Below, one piece after another: positions 1 to 10,149 of a stretch of 64,000 nt of DNA; position 1 is the stretch's first letter, and each line of letters begins with the position of its first letter. Source of the stretch: Eledone cirrhosa (Eukaryota > Mollusca > Cephalopoda > Octopoda > Eledonidae). The notes beneath the pieces were generated by a model that did no database searches, had not been told where the DNA came from, and worked only from the letters and a program-made list of their open reading frames with translations. Where the stretch lies: the NCBI GenBank assembly GCA_964016885.1, contig OZ024745.1:48339042-48403041 (forward strand). The letters run 5' to 3'. A program made the translations under genes and the position numbers.

Positions 1-514
1 ATTCACCCACTGTGTTTCATTCATTGTATGATCTTAGCCATGCAGGCCACATTTTCAAATTTACAAACACACACACTTTCATATGCTTTACCAAATGGAC
101 TTCATAAGATTTATTGTACTTTGAAACTGTTTCTCACTAACTTAGAAATTGGTAAAAAAAAAAAAAAAAAAATTCAAACACAGCAGAATAAGATTTGCTG
201 TAATATATATCTTCTAAGTTGATGCCATCCTGTAGAGGTGTATATATATAAACATATCAACAAATATTGTACACCTATTTTGGGGTGGTTTCTTAACTTT
301 TCTGTAATGAATATCTTAGCAACAGTCAGTGGGCGGGAAACTAAATAGTACATGTGCGAAATAAAATCCAGATCACAAACTGAGAATATTCTAGAATTGC
401 AAGTTTATTTTTATTGCAAAATAATAATTTCTATTTATTATATTATTTTCAAATGTATATACATGTGTATACATATATATATGTGTGTGTGTGTATTTAT
501 GAATATGTGTGTGT

Positions 515-563
<49 letters not shown>

Positions 564-892
564 TATGTATGAATTTATATATGTGTGTGTGTATTTATAC
601 ATATATACATGTGTAATATGTGTGTATTTATGGTAAGATTTATCCATTAAGAAATATTTTTTACTTCATTTCTTCCACCACAATCAACCATTCTTTTCTC
701 TTTTCCTTCTTTTTTTTTTCACTTCCTCTCCTCCACCTCCTGCCATGATGGCAGAAATACTAATCTCACATATATTTGTCAATCTGGGTAGGTCTGTTAT
801 CTTTGCAGTTGCATCATACTACCTCATGTCATCATCATTAACGATTTATTTGGCAAAGTATGTTTTTCTTTTAATTTCATCTCACAGTCGTT

Positions 893-925
<33 letters not shown>

Positions 926-1086
926 TACATATGCACACACACACATACATACGCACACACACACATACATATGCACACACACACACATATTCTCTAACAA
1001 TTATAAGGAGAGAAAAGCTCACAGAATGATAGGAACAATAGACAATATCTGAATTAATAGGTAGAAGGGGAAAATGTCGACCATAC
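1..1086. repeat. AT-rich DNA with microsatellites
   Basis: There is no gene here. An A-run lies at about 152-172. A (TA)n tract with flanking TG/TA imperfect repeats spans about 454-630. A (CT)n followed by (CA)n with ATAC interruptions lies at about 893-990, and a C-run at about 1111-1123 just right of the block. Small open frames in this span are translations of these simple repeats. Confidence 0.9.
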
Positions 1087-1803
1087 TTAAATATGGAATG
1101 ATACGCAATGCCCCCCCCCCCCCTTAGCCCCGGCGGTCAGAATGGAGAAGGCGTTTCCCCAGAGGACAGCAAGGGAGATGCGCTGGAAACGCCACTCCAA
1201 CTCACAGGGCTCACACCTGCAACTGGCCAGCTCAGCGCCTATGGTGGTGAGTAGGGAGGTAGTCCTAGGGCCAAGGACACCAGAAGTCTCCATTGCCAGG
1301 GGTGCAACTGCAAACCTGTCAGAGAACAACCAGTATTTGAGGAGTTTAGCCTCCTCAGCCCAACGTGCAGCAGAACCCGAGTTAGTCGCAGACTGCACCA
1401 GGTTGCGGCTGCAGAAAGTGATGGTGCAAGTGGCATGCCAGACGAGGAGTTTGCCACCGCGGAACGGGAAGATGGTCATGCCATCTGGCCTTTTGCTGTC
1501 CCCTTGGTCCAACCCCACCTGCTCGAGCTGGGAAGGATAGCCTGCAGCGTCCAAGCCATGCTTTATGACCTCATTGAGGGCAGCATGGCATGGAAGGCGG
1601 CCAGCACTGTGGCGACAGGAAAGTGGGTGGAGGCCGAAAGGGTCCACGGTGGATCTGCAGCGACATTGGTGTGGCTCTCAGATCCGGAGGCCGAGCCTCA
1701 AGGAAACGCTAAAGCGCAGGCTATTGTTGTCTAGCTGCGTGCCAGTGGAGAAGGAGAGCAGGGCATGGAGCCAGGCACCACTGTGGGGTTTGGAGACCGC
1801 ACG
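1087..1803 (-). pseudogene. RLE-R retroelement 3' end (R2-like restriction-like endonuclease), fragment
   Basis: Reading the minus strand from about 1803, a degenerate frame leads into a 186-residue open frame starting at 1647. In that frame, residues 11-21 hold a Cys/His cluster (C-R-H...GR..C-H), residues 54-55 are Pro-Asp, and about 16 residues later comes a WxATC segment. This is the arrangement PD-x(n)-D of the PD-(D/E)XK restriction-like endonuclease found at the C-terminus of R2-type non-LTR retrotransposons. Here the second catalytic Asp is replaced by His (WHATC), so the copy is probably dead. Further motifs (KYW.L..RF, ETSGV.GP, W.FQRISLAV.WGNA) recur in five other fragments of this window. 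Stops occur upstream of 1647. No reverse transcriptase is left, as expected of a 5'-truncated copy. The family assignment rests on motif layout, not on a search. Confidence 0.7.
1611..1803 (-). repeat. Left arm of inverted RLE-R duplication
   Basis: This segment is the reverse complement of 2068-2259 with roughly ten percent mismatches by eye. The arms point head to head around a 264-bp spacer (1804-2067). Both arms encode the same stretch of the RLE-R protein just before the Cys/His cluster. The divergence argues for two separate copies or an old event rather than a recent palindrome. Confidence 0.8.
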
Positions 1804-1844
1804 ATAGAGGCGTACCTTTCGTTGGTAACCTCGTGCCGCATCCT

Positions 1845-2262
1845 CGTCAGCAGGGTTCTTCTAAACACAACAGAAGCCTCTGTGTTCAGAGAACGCGAGG
1901 CCGCCTGTGAGATGTGGGACCGGCTGGGACTTAACCCAGTAGAAGTCCCTCCTCCTTCTCCCCCTGTTGTCGTCAAGTCCCCTCAAAGAACTTGGGATGC
2001 CATCCAGTGCAGCCTGGCCTCAGACAGGCTCACGCGCCAGCTCACCAAGCACTGCCTTGCCTGTTTTCGTGCGGCCTCCAAACCCCACAGTGGTGCCTGG
2101 CTCCATGCCCAGCCCTCCTTCTCTACTGACACACAGCTAGACAACAATAGCTGTGCATCGGCATTTCCTTGAGGCTCGGCCTCCGGATCTGCCAGCCACA
2201 CCAATGTTGCTGCGGATCCACCATGGACTCTTTCGGCCTCCACCCGCTTTCCTGTCGCCCCA
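1845..2262 (+). pseudogene. RLE-R retroelement fragment, opposite orientation
   Basis: The plus-strand frame from about 1845 encodes the part of the same retroelement protein that lies upstream of the endonuclease. It includes an E-R-E-A-A-C-E-M-W-D segment, a Q-R-T-W-D segment and a [10 protein letters not shown] segment, and it runs to a stop at about 2170. The remaining homology (to 2262) overlaps the start of the minus-strand copy at 1087-1803. It is a fragment with no start of its own. Confidence 0.65.
2068..2259 (+). repeat. Right arm of inverted RLE-R duplication
   Basis: This is the partner of 1611-1803. Together the two pieces look like a retroelement 3' end whose upstream part is inverted, with about 190 bp present twice. 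Confidence 0.8.
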
Positions 2263-2687
2263 AGCGCCGGAACAATAGATTATGTCGCGATAGTGATAAG
2301 AAATATATATGCCAAAAAATATGCTATCAGACAAAGTAAATAAAAGGGACAGATTTATACATTCCTGTCATTAGCAATTGTTCGAGCCTCGAAAGCAGTT
2401 TCGGTCCTTTAATAAATGGAACTTCTTGCCTTATAGGATCCATAGCTATGAAATAACCACCAAGGAGAAGTACCCCACCACCCAAAAACGACACCTACCA
2501 TCACCCATCTATTGATATTCACCATTTGCTTCTATTCTCACCCCTTCACATGGCACTCGACTGTCAACTCACTTATCACACTTATATAGGGTGTTTTGTT
2601 TTTTTTATATTTATGATTACTTTATTCACAGTTGTATAAATATCATTACAAATTGCTCACAATTCTTTCAGAATGAAAATATAAACA
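2263..2687. other. Unassigned spacer
   Basis: AT-rich DNA between the RLE-R fragments and the Helitron. I see no gene, and no repeat that I recognise. Confidence 0.6.
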
Positions 2688-3616
2688 TCTATATATATAT
2701 AAAACTGAGGATGTCTGTCTGTGTGTGTGAGTTTGAATCCCTAAAACTCGAGAACCACCCAACCGACTGTTTTCAAATTTTACACATATAATACTTATGT
2801 TTCAGGGAGTGTTCTGAACAAAAACAATTTCAAATGTTCAATGCCATAGGGACCGCATTAGGCAATTTGGCGATCTCTCTCTATAATTCTTTGTCTTTCT
2901 CTTTTTAGATAGATACATACATATAACCTCGCACCCTTATAATATCTGTCTGTATGTCTGACTGTCTGCATTACGTCACTTCCCTGAGGATGTCTGTCTG
3001 TGTGTGTGTGTGTCTGTGAGTTTGAATCCCTAAAACTCGAGAAGTACCCAACCGACTTTTTCAAACTTTACATGTGTATTACTTATGTTTCTGGAAGTGT
3101 TATGCACATAAAAAAATTCAACTTTTTGATCCCCTAGGGCTCGCATTAGTTGAAAAACTGCGTTTTTTTTCAGGTTTTTAGGGGTTTTTTGAGTCGCTAC
3201 GTCAGACTTATTTCCTTGAAATTGTAACTATGTATTAGTCAGACTCTTCTTCATACCGTGAGCAAAGAAAATCCAACTTTTTTATGGTCTAGGGCCCGCA
3301 TCAGGTGAAAAACTTCATTTTTTCAGCTTTTTAGGGTTTTTTGAGGCGTTGCGTCTAGCCGATTTTCCCGAAATTTCAAGGCATATTATGCACTTAAAAA
3401 AAATTCATTTTCTTGATCCACTAGGGCCCGCATTGGGTGAAAACCTGCATTTTTCCTGCTTCATCGAGGAAAATCTTAAAGATTATCCAGCCATCAGAGT
3501 ATTCGGTTTATTTTCTTTACATATTGTCCACGCATGCAGTTTTTCCACGATTAAGTCTGTTGGCAGCCCGCGTTCCAAAATACCTTATCCCGTGCAACGC
3601 CGGGTACCACTGCTAG
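2688..3616 (+). mobile_element. Non-autonomous Helitron
   Basis: The 5' end begins TCTATATATATAAAACTGAG after an A. The 3' end is CTAG (3613-3616) followed by T. A short CCCG...CGGG hairpin (about 3589-3604) lies about nine bases upstream of CTAG. A TC start, a subterminal hairpin and a CTRR end inserted between A and T are the Helitron hallmarks. The 5' block GGATGTCTGTCTGTGTGTG...CCTAAAACTCGAGAA occurs twice, near 2708 and 2991, so the element carries an internal duplication of its 5' part. The phrase about (g)ggcccgcat(t/c)(a/g)ggtgaaaa also recurs several times inside. No Rep/helicase frame is present. Confidence 0.75.
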
Positions 3617-3767
3617 TATACAATAAATACAATTAACTATTGCTAGGAACCCCACAAATATAACGCACTAAAATATACGACTAGATCAAGAAAAAGAAAA
3701 AAAGGGGGAAAGAAAAACAACCATCAATTCACCATGAGCGACAATCAGCCGCACATCACAAGAGTCA

Positions 3768-4172
3768 ACGGAAATTTTTGAGGCAAGCCAACATGCTCGC
3801 AGCATTACCACGGGTGATGGCAAGATTAAGGCGCTGAAACAACCAGGCACTTTCATGGACATCAACTCCACAAAACGACTCGAACGCCATAGGCTGGGGA
3901 AAATAATTGTTTGATACTTCCCGGTATTTTCGGATTTTATTCCGTTCGGCAACGAAAGCAGTGACCCTCACATTTACCAAAGTTTCCACGATATGGGAGG
4001 GAACAAAAGAGTCGTTGACTGTGGAATCCAAGATGAGACACCTGCCTTTTACTCAGGGACAAAGCGTAAGGCCGTCTCGTCTCTTCCCATCACTTGTAGA
4101 TAATCCAGCCGGCTCCAGAACTGAGGAGATATTTACTCGAGCTGTGGCCCATTTAATAATCAGAGAAATTTC
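3768..4172 (-). pseudogene. RLE-R retroelement 3' fragment, second subfamily
   Basis: Read on the minus strand from about 4172, one frame stays aligned with the family throughout and holds a single in-frame TGA at the position of a conserved Trp. The motifs in order are L-E-P-A-G-L, an R-R-D-G site (the family Pro-Asp site, with Pro changed to Arg), L-D-S-T-V (the second Asp retained), SHIVET, K-I-R-K-Y-R-E-V-S-N-N-Y-F, and W-L-F-Q-R-L-N-L-A-I-T-R-G-N-A-A near the end. The sequence is clearly more distant from the 1.1 kb copy than that copy is from the 11.8 kb one, so it represents another subfamily. It is dead by a stop and by loss of the Pro-Asp motif. Confidence 0.65.
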
Positions 4173-4178
4173 GTGACA

Positions 4179-5240
4179 TTACGGAAACAACGTGTCTCAG
4201 TCAACGCCACATTTTCAGAAGGGGTGGAAGTCAGGAGTGGTGTACCACAGGGTACAGTCCTAAGTCCCCTCCTGTTCTCGGTTTTTGTCAATGATATCCC
4301 AGCATTACTAGAGAGTTCTATCTCGATGTTTGCTTACGATACAAAGATATAGCAAGCAATAGTAGATGTACAAGAAGCTCACCAGACCAACTTGCAAAAC
4401 AATCTCAACCAGCTTCAATCGTGGTCCAACTGTATGCAAATGAAATTCCACCCAGAAAAATACAAAGTAATGCATATTGGCCACGGTAATCCTGGGCACA
4501 TGTATACAATGACAAAGGAAGATGGTACAACTCACACTTCTTCAGGTCAAAGAAGAAAAAGACCTGCGAGTTATCATCGACCAAGACCTAACATTCAGTA
4601 GTCACATACAAGTATATAAGTTAACACGGCAAATAGAACTCTGGATGCTCTGAAGTACACCTTTGCACTTGACAAATAGTCCTTCACACTCCTGTATAAA
4701 AGCCTGATATGTCCACACCTTGAGTATGCCTCCGTTATATGGGCACCCAAGTTAAAGAGAGACAAGAGAGACATTATTGAAAATATGCAGCGAAGAACAA
4801 CACGCCTCGTCCAGGGGCTCTCTTCACTACTCTACAATGAATGTCTTCAGGCTTTCGGACTCTCGACGCTAGAGTATAGGAGGCAGAGGGCAAACATCAT
4901 ACAAGCTTTTAAAATACTAAATGAGTTCGATAAAGTAGAGTACATTAGAAGGTGCCCTACCTGCGTCAATGCACTGTTCAGAGAGGCACTCAACAGGACT
5001 ACCCAAGGACACAACCTGAAGCTCCAGGTGTAACACCAACCAAGTCCTAGGAATCACTTCTTTCCTGCACATGCAATCAACCACTGGAACAACCTCAAAC
5101 AAGAAACAGTTGACACAACCCTCAGTCAACATTTTAAAATCAAGGCTTGAGAAGGAGTGGACTAACCACCCACTCAAGTTTGGCTATCACCCTTTGTATT
5201 GATGCCCATCTGGGAGGCATCGATACCAAGTGATGCTCGA
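4179..5240 (+). pseudogene. LINE-J (CR1/Jockey-like) reverse transcriptase fragment
   Basis: From about 4179 the frame gives L-R-K-Q-R-V-S-V-N, then SGVPQGTVLSPLLF, a classic RT motif B block, and then FAYDTKI with a stop at about 4350. The expected catalytic FADD reads FAYD, so the active site is lost. The next parts lie in shifted frames: 4392-4601 (LQSWSNCMQMKFHPEKYKVMHIG, the thumb region) and 4785-5033 (RTTRLVQGLSS...LEYRRQRANIIQAFKIL, the C-terminal region of Jockey/CR1-type LINEs). It is 5' truncated, with several frameshifts. It abuts the minus-strand RLE-R fragment at 3768-4172 almost directly. Confidence 0.8.
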
Positions 5241-5732
5241 TACTCAGAAGAGGATCATCTACACCTTGGTATGAGTTTAATTACCTTTACCGGGTACCAA
5301 ATCACCATACTTAAGATATACACTTTATATATGTATGTAGCAACTTTATTTCGGCACGCTATTACCAATGTGGCCACGCAGATACGTTATTAACAGTTTA
5401 CAAAGTAGACTAAATTAGTTTGCTTGACGTTTCAAGCTAGGCTCTTTATCAGACGAGTAAGAAATTACTAATACTAATGTATAGAGAGAGCTGCGTATAT
5501 TTGCCTTAGTCTCACATTTTGATAGAGTTCACATTTAGTTTTCCTGATATTTCACTTAATTGAAGAAATAAAATAAATCCGAGCAGTTAAAATGAAACCG
5601 CCTTTGTAAAATTATAATTACTTTGAAGCCATGAGTTTGTTTTTCCCTGCTCTATTACATTTGTACTGTTGTCTGTTACATATACATGATGTGATGTGAT
5701 CCATTATGGCATATTACAATAGCAACAAACAG
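5241..5732. other. Unassigned spacer
   Basis: AT-rich sequence. The stretch around 5400-5460 (cgtttcaagctaggctctttatcagacgag) looks like repeat DNA, but I cannot name a family. Confidence 0.5.
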
Positions 5733-5970
5733 AATAATAATTGTTTCTATTTTTGGCACATGGCCAGCAATTTGAAGGGAAGGGGGAAAAGTCGATTAAA
5801 TCGATCCCAGTGCGTTACTGATAAATTATTTTATCGATACTGTGCGGATGAAAGAAAGCTATAACATCAACGAGATTTGAACTCAAAAAGTAAATGGCCG
5901 TAACTCTATGCCGCAAAGCATGTTGTCCGACGCGCTACCGATTCTACCAATCCATCGCTCACTTAGCCAC
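5733..5970 (-). repeat. SINE-A copy
   Basis: In minus orientation the copy reads from the 3' tail (ttgtttctatttttggcacatggccagcaa) through TTATTTTATCGA, GAGATTTGAACTC (B-box region) and the head near gctaccgattctaccaatcc. It is tRNA-derived and diverged. Confidence 0.8.
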
Positions 5971-6010
5971 AAATAATAAGTAAAACGTAGGACGCTCACA
6001 ACTAAAGATT

Positions 6011-6486
6011 TAACAAATAATTGTTTCTACGTTTGGCACAAGGCCAGCAATTACAGTGCATTACTGGTATTTTATTTTATCGACCCCGTAAGGGTGAAAG
6101 GCAAAGTTAACCTCAGCGGGATTTAACAAATAATTGTTTCTACTCTTGGCACAAGGCCAGCAATTATCTAGTGCATTACTGGTACTTTATTTTATCGACC
6201 CCGTAAAAGGATGAAAGGCAAAGTTAACCTCGGCGGGATTTGAACTCAGAATGGCAAGGGCCGTAACTCTATGCGTCAAAGCATGGTGTCCGACCCTCTA
6301 CCGATACTGAACAAATAATTGTTTCTACTTTAGGCACAAGGCCAGCAATTAACCAGTGCATTACTGGTACTTTATTCTATCGACCCCGTAAGGATGAAAG
6401 GCAAAGTCAACCTCGGCGGGATTTGAACTCAGATCGTAAAGGGACGTAACTATGCTGGAAAGCATGGCGTCCGACCCTCTACCGAT
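6011..6486 (-). repeat. Head-to-tail array of three SINE-A units
   Basis: There are three direct units, each starting aacaaataattgtttcta. Unit 1 (about 6011-6121) stops at the B-box region. Unit 2 (about 6122-6303) and unit 3 (about 6304-6486) run to the tRNA-like head, gtccgaccctctaccgat. The same short junction, aacaaataattg, sits at each boundary, so the array probably grew by insertion into a tail or by unequal exchange. Confidence 0.85.
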
Positions 6487-7019
6487 AAATGTCGAAGTAT
6501 TTGTAAACTTGGTCAGTCATGCTAACCTGCTTACTACTTCCAGGCACATATCTTCATAAAGTGATATCTATTTAAAAAAAAAAAAATTGCTGAAAGTCAC
6601 GCGTTATAGTTGTACATGATATGAGTAAATTTGATTCAAGTAATTTGACTACTTCGATAAAAACTGTCAAAAGTCAGCAAGATGACAGGTCGTACCTAAG
6701 CCGTCACGCGGGAAATATAATGTTTCGTGAATGAGTTTTATTTTAAAAAAACAGGCAACCTTTATTTGTCAGCTATCACCTCAAGAGTGGATATGTGCCT
6801 TTAATTATACTGATTTAAAAAAAAAGAAGTTCGCTATTAACAAGTGATCAACTTCTCAAAGAAGTAATATGCCTATAACTTTCATTTCTAAATTTCCTGT
6901 TATTGTCACTGATTAATAGTTCATAAAAAAATTCGAAACAAACTTCTTTACGAATGCTTTTAAATATTTTTGTCCTCATTCTTCATAATTTAATTCGTAA
7001 AATATAAATTTACTAAAAT
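6487..7019. other. Unassigned AT-rich spacer
   Basis: A-runs and AT-rich DNA. No gene or named repeat is seen. Confidence 0.6.
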
Positions 7020-7021
7020 TA

Positions 7022-8360
7022 TTGGGTTGGCCAAAGAGTTCGTTCGGTTTTCTTAGTGAAAACGAGACAGCTTTAAACCCAAAGCAATTTATTTAATCAA
7101 TGATATATTTACAATTTCATTACAGTACCTTCCGCAATCTTCTAGATATATCCATTATTTCTTGTTCAAAGAATTTCCAGTCTTTTCTGTCGAAGAACCC
7201 TTCCAAAAGAATTTTCATGACTTCTGAAGAATTGAAGGTTTGTCCATTCAAAGAGTATGGAAGAGACCGAAACAAGTGGAAATCTGAAAGCGTAAGGTCC
7301 GGGGAACATGGAGTGTGAGGCAAAACTTCTCACTCAAACCCTAGTAACTTCTGCCACGGCCGTAAGGAAGTGTGTGTGGTCTGGCATTGTCTTGATGAAA
7401 GACAATACTCTTTCGATTAGCAAGTTTTGGACGCTTCTGGCTGATCGCTGTGTTTAATTTATCCAGCTGTTCACAGTACACAAGCGAATTGATGGTTCTC
7501 TTTGTGGGAAGAATTGAAAGCATAATCTTTTTTAGGTGGAGTCCTGCTTTGGAGGTTGTTTGTGGTAGTTCTGGGCGCATCCCTCGATCGTTTTCGCTTT
7601 ACATTGTTATAGACCATGGGTCGGCAAACTCCGGCCCATGAAAGGGTTTTCGTCCGGCTCGCCAACAGGTTTCAATCTTAAGGTAAGAGATCTCTGAAAA
7701 AGTGCTCTATTATTTTGCGTTAGAATACCGACTAGAGAACACGTCTAGCCACATGATTCACTTAGCTGAATATAATTTTTTGCGTGACAATAACAAACAA
7801 TCAAACTCAGACAGATAGAATAGTCAGACATCGAGGTCAAGGGAACTGTGTGTATTCATGTACATACGTGCATACATAGTATGTGTATGGCAGGAATGTG
7901 GAATGACTCAGACTTACCGAAAAAAAGTCAGTGTGTCTGGCATACAGTTATTTCATTTCATCCTCAAAATCTTTCATTTTAGTTTGTTCTCTGCTAATAA
8001 ACATCTGTGGCTGTATTCGATAGTAATCAATGTTTATTTATTTTTCTAAGTTAAAACTGTTCAGTATTATTAGAAATAAATTTTTTCATCGAACAATGAT
8101 CTAGATACCCCGCCAGGTATGATTGTTTTGTCACTTTATTAAAAATGTCATAGTATTTATCATGTTCTCATTACTATTTGATATCCTGGTCCTCCGACGA
8201 GACACTGCATAGCAATATGGCTCACATACCCCAAAAAGTTGCCGACCCCTGCAGACGATCCATTCTTCAAAAAGGGATCGTTTGCTTCACGTTTAAGCAA
8301 GAAATTGCAGATGGAAGTCCATTGGATGAGGTTGGCTTTATTCACAGCGCATATATGTTT
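7022..8360 (-). pseudogene. Mariner transposase remnant, split by a hAT element
   Basis: A mariner terminal repeat, TTGGGTTGGCCAAAGAGTTC, starts at 7022 after TA (7020-7021). On the minus strand the frames carry, from upstream to downstream, an NDPFLK block (8160-8345), VYNNVKRKR (near 7600), VYCEQLDKLNTAI, FHQDNARPHT (second catalytic Asp) and YSPDLTLSDFHLFRSL-like residues (third Asp of the DD34D triad). The block with the first catalytic Asp (TGDEKW) is mostly missing where the hAT element interrupts. Frameshifts separate the remaining blocks. The N-terminal half and the other terminal repeat are absent. The transposase is non-functional. Confidence 0.85.
7615..8251. mobile_element. Non-autonomous hAT element inside the mariner
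   Basis: The ends are CATGGGTCGGCAAACT (left) and AGTTGCCGACCCCTG (right), inverted copies of the hAT-type CAGGGGTCGGCAA terminus. It interrupts the mariner frame between the E-W-I-V block and the VYNNVKR block. No clean 8-bp target duplication can be read. Only GTCT is shared at both edges in the mariner orientation. There is no transposase inside. Confidence 0.7.
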
Positions 8361-8404
8361 CTGGCGCTTTCTTACCTTTTTTTAAATGAAAAGGAAGAGG
8401 CTGT

Positions 8405-8612
8405 TTTGCCGGTAAGAGTGTCAGACACCATGCTTTGCAGCATAGAGTTATGGTTCTTTACGGTCTGAGTTTAAATCCCACCGATGTTGGCTCTGTCTTT
8501 CATCCTTACGAAGTCGATAAAATAAAGCACCTGTATTGTACTGAAGTCGATTTAATTGACTTTCCCCTCTCCCAAAATTGTTGGCCTTCTGCCTAAATCA
8601 GAAACCATTATT
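8405..8612 (+). repeat. Diverged SINE-A copy
   Basis: It shares the order gtcagacaccatgctttgcagcatagagtta, gagtttaaatcccaccga, tcatccttacgaagtcgataaaataaag and a degenerate ggccttctgcc tail. It lacks the first bases of the head and carries the longer gtcgatttaattgac variant. Confidence 0.75.
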
Positions 8613-9421
8613 ATGAAGGCAGGTAATGTTATGAATAACAACACACAGATTTAACACATAAGTTTATTTTCACCAACAATTATTAAGATAATTTAAACCC
8701 TAACTCAAAACTAACATTACTTATATTTACCGGGACCCGGCAAAGTAGCTTATTTGAAATAAAAAAGCATGATGTGTCAATAATGTTCATTTTGGTTCTC
8801 CTTTCTGAGGGTTAAGATAAACCCATAACATACAACCAATCTCGTCGCTAAGAACTACTTTGAAGTATCAAGTATCTAACAACTGCATACTGGGAAGGAA
8901 AAACGTAAAGTTAGCATCTATGAAAGCGCTTGAAGTTTAGTATTGGTAAAAACTGAATGGACTTTTTAGTCATCCCAAAAATAATCTTTTGCTCAAGAAT
9001 TTCCATGGACAAGCGAGGGAATTAATTTTTCAAGAAAATTATCGTCAAGAGTGTGCAGCACACGTTCTCATAAAGAGTTTGCCATCCTTTGTCTAAATAC
9101 AGAGGAAAGTGAACTCAAACAATAGAACAACTAAATTTTGATAAATATCCAAAGAATACAAACCCAGAAAACGACGTTTAATCGTACAGAGAAAGTAAAT
9201 AACCTTAATTCTTCAGTAAACAACTTGTATGAAACTACCTTTAAAATGTTATTGTCGTAGGTGGTTATAGGATTTAACCAACCAAATATGGGAGTGTTGA
9301 TAACTTCGTCCATACAGCTATTTGCAAACATTCTACGAATAGCAAACGTTTGTAAATGGTTCTCAACCACTTCTCACTAATGTAAACAGAAAGTTTCATT
9401 GTCGGATATGGCTAGTGTAAG
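8613..9421. other. Unassigned spacer
   Basis: No named repeat is seen. A 79-codon minus-strand frame (9131-9370) ends in a hydrophobic stretch. It has no family motif, and I cannot tell it from chance. Confidence 0.5.
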
Positions 9422-9449
9422 ATATTTTATAACCTTCGTTATAAAATAT
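9422..9449. repeat. Perfect 12-bp stem, 4-nt loop
   Basis: ATATTTTATAAC (9422-9433), loop CTTC, then its exact reverse complement (9438-9449). Function unknown. It may be a foldback remnant. Confidence 0.9.
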
Positions 9450-9562
9450 GAACGTAACCTTTTCGGCGGGAAGAAGAGGAACAAGAAAAACATTTTTGGT
9501 GAGATTGCCAGGATTTTATCTTTTAACAAATATATTTTTTCTTTCTTGTTTATATATTTCTC

Positions 9563-9975
9563 TTAGACTTGAAAATCTTCTTCTTGAGAGGGTCTTGGGG
9601 CCAGGGTCCTCAAACACTCCTTCCAGCGGGTCCTGTCAGAAGCAACCGTCTCCAACTGATCTGGCTGGATCTCTAAGCGACACCAGCCAAATTGATGGGT
9701 GTTATCCATCCATCTTGCTCGGGGTCTACCCTTGGGTCTCCTGTTGGTTGGTTTTACTCGTAAAATCTGTCCAGCGATTCTGTCCGGAGACATTCGAACC
9801 ACATGCAAATAGTATCGGAGCTGCGATCTCTCAATTCGAAGAAGTAGCGGCTCTATCTGGAGTGACTCTGATCTCCGAGCTACACACTCTATCGAGTAAC
9901 GTTATTTCAAAGACCCTTCGGGGGAACCTCATTTCGACCGCTTGTATTTGCGATCGTATTCTTTCGGTCATTACC
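9563..9975 (-). pseudogene. LINE-B (RTE/BovB-like) C-terminal fragment
   Basis: On the minus strand the blocks are R-S-Q-L-R-Y-Y-L-H-V-V-R-M-S-P-D-R-I, then RPKGRPRARWMDN, then DRTRWKECLRTLAPRP. This is the usual C-terminal tail downstream of the reverse transcriptase in RTE-like LINEs (x-HVxRM...RRxGRPxxRWxD...DRxxWR). Upstream, near 9810-9960, a related R-R-V-F-E-I-T-L-L-D-like stretch continues in another frame. It is 5' truncated and frameshifted. Confidence 0.75.
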
Positions 9976-10149
9976 CAAAATTCAAAATACTTAGGAAAAT
10001 TTGAGAAAAAGATTACGAGTTAAGATATTTTTCTTATTTGTTTCATTGAATATTACTATAACTAGGAAAACATATATTTGCTTTGACACTGATATGCACA
10101 CGTGTACAAATTACATTTGGTGTGGACATTTATAAGACAGAATCCAGAA

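Noticed and set aside
352..647. Tyr/Ile/Cys-rich frames on both strands
   Set aside because: Translations of TA/TG microsatellite.
1142..1540. Plus-strand 132-codon frame
   Set aside because: Antisense of the RLE-R endonuclease fragment, whose minus frame carries the motifs.
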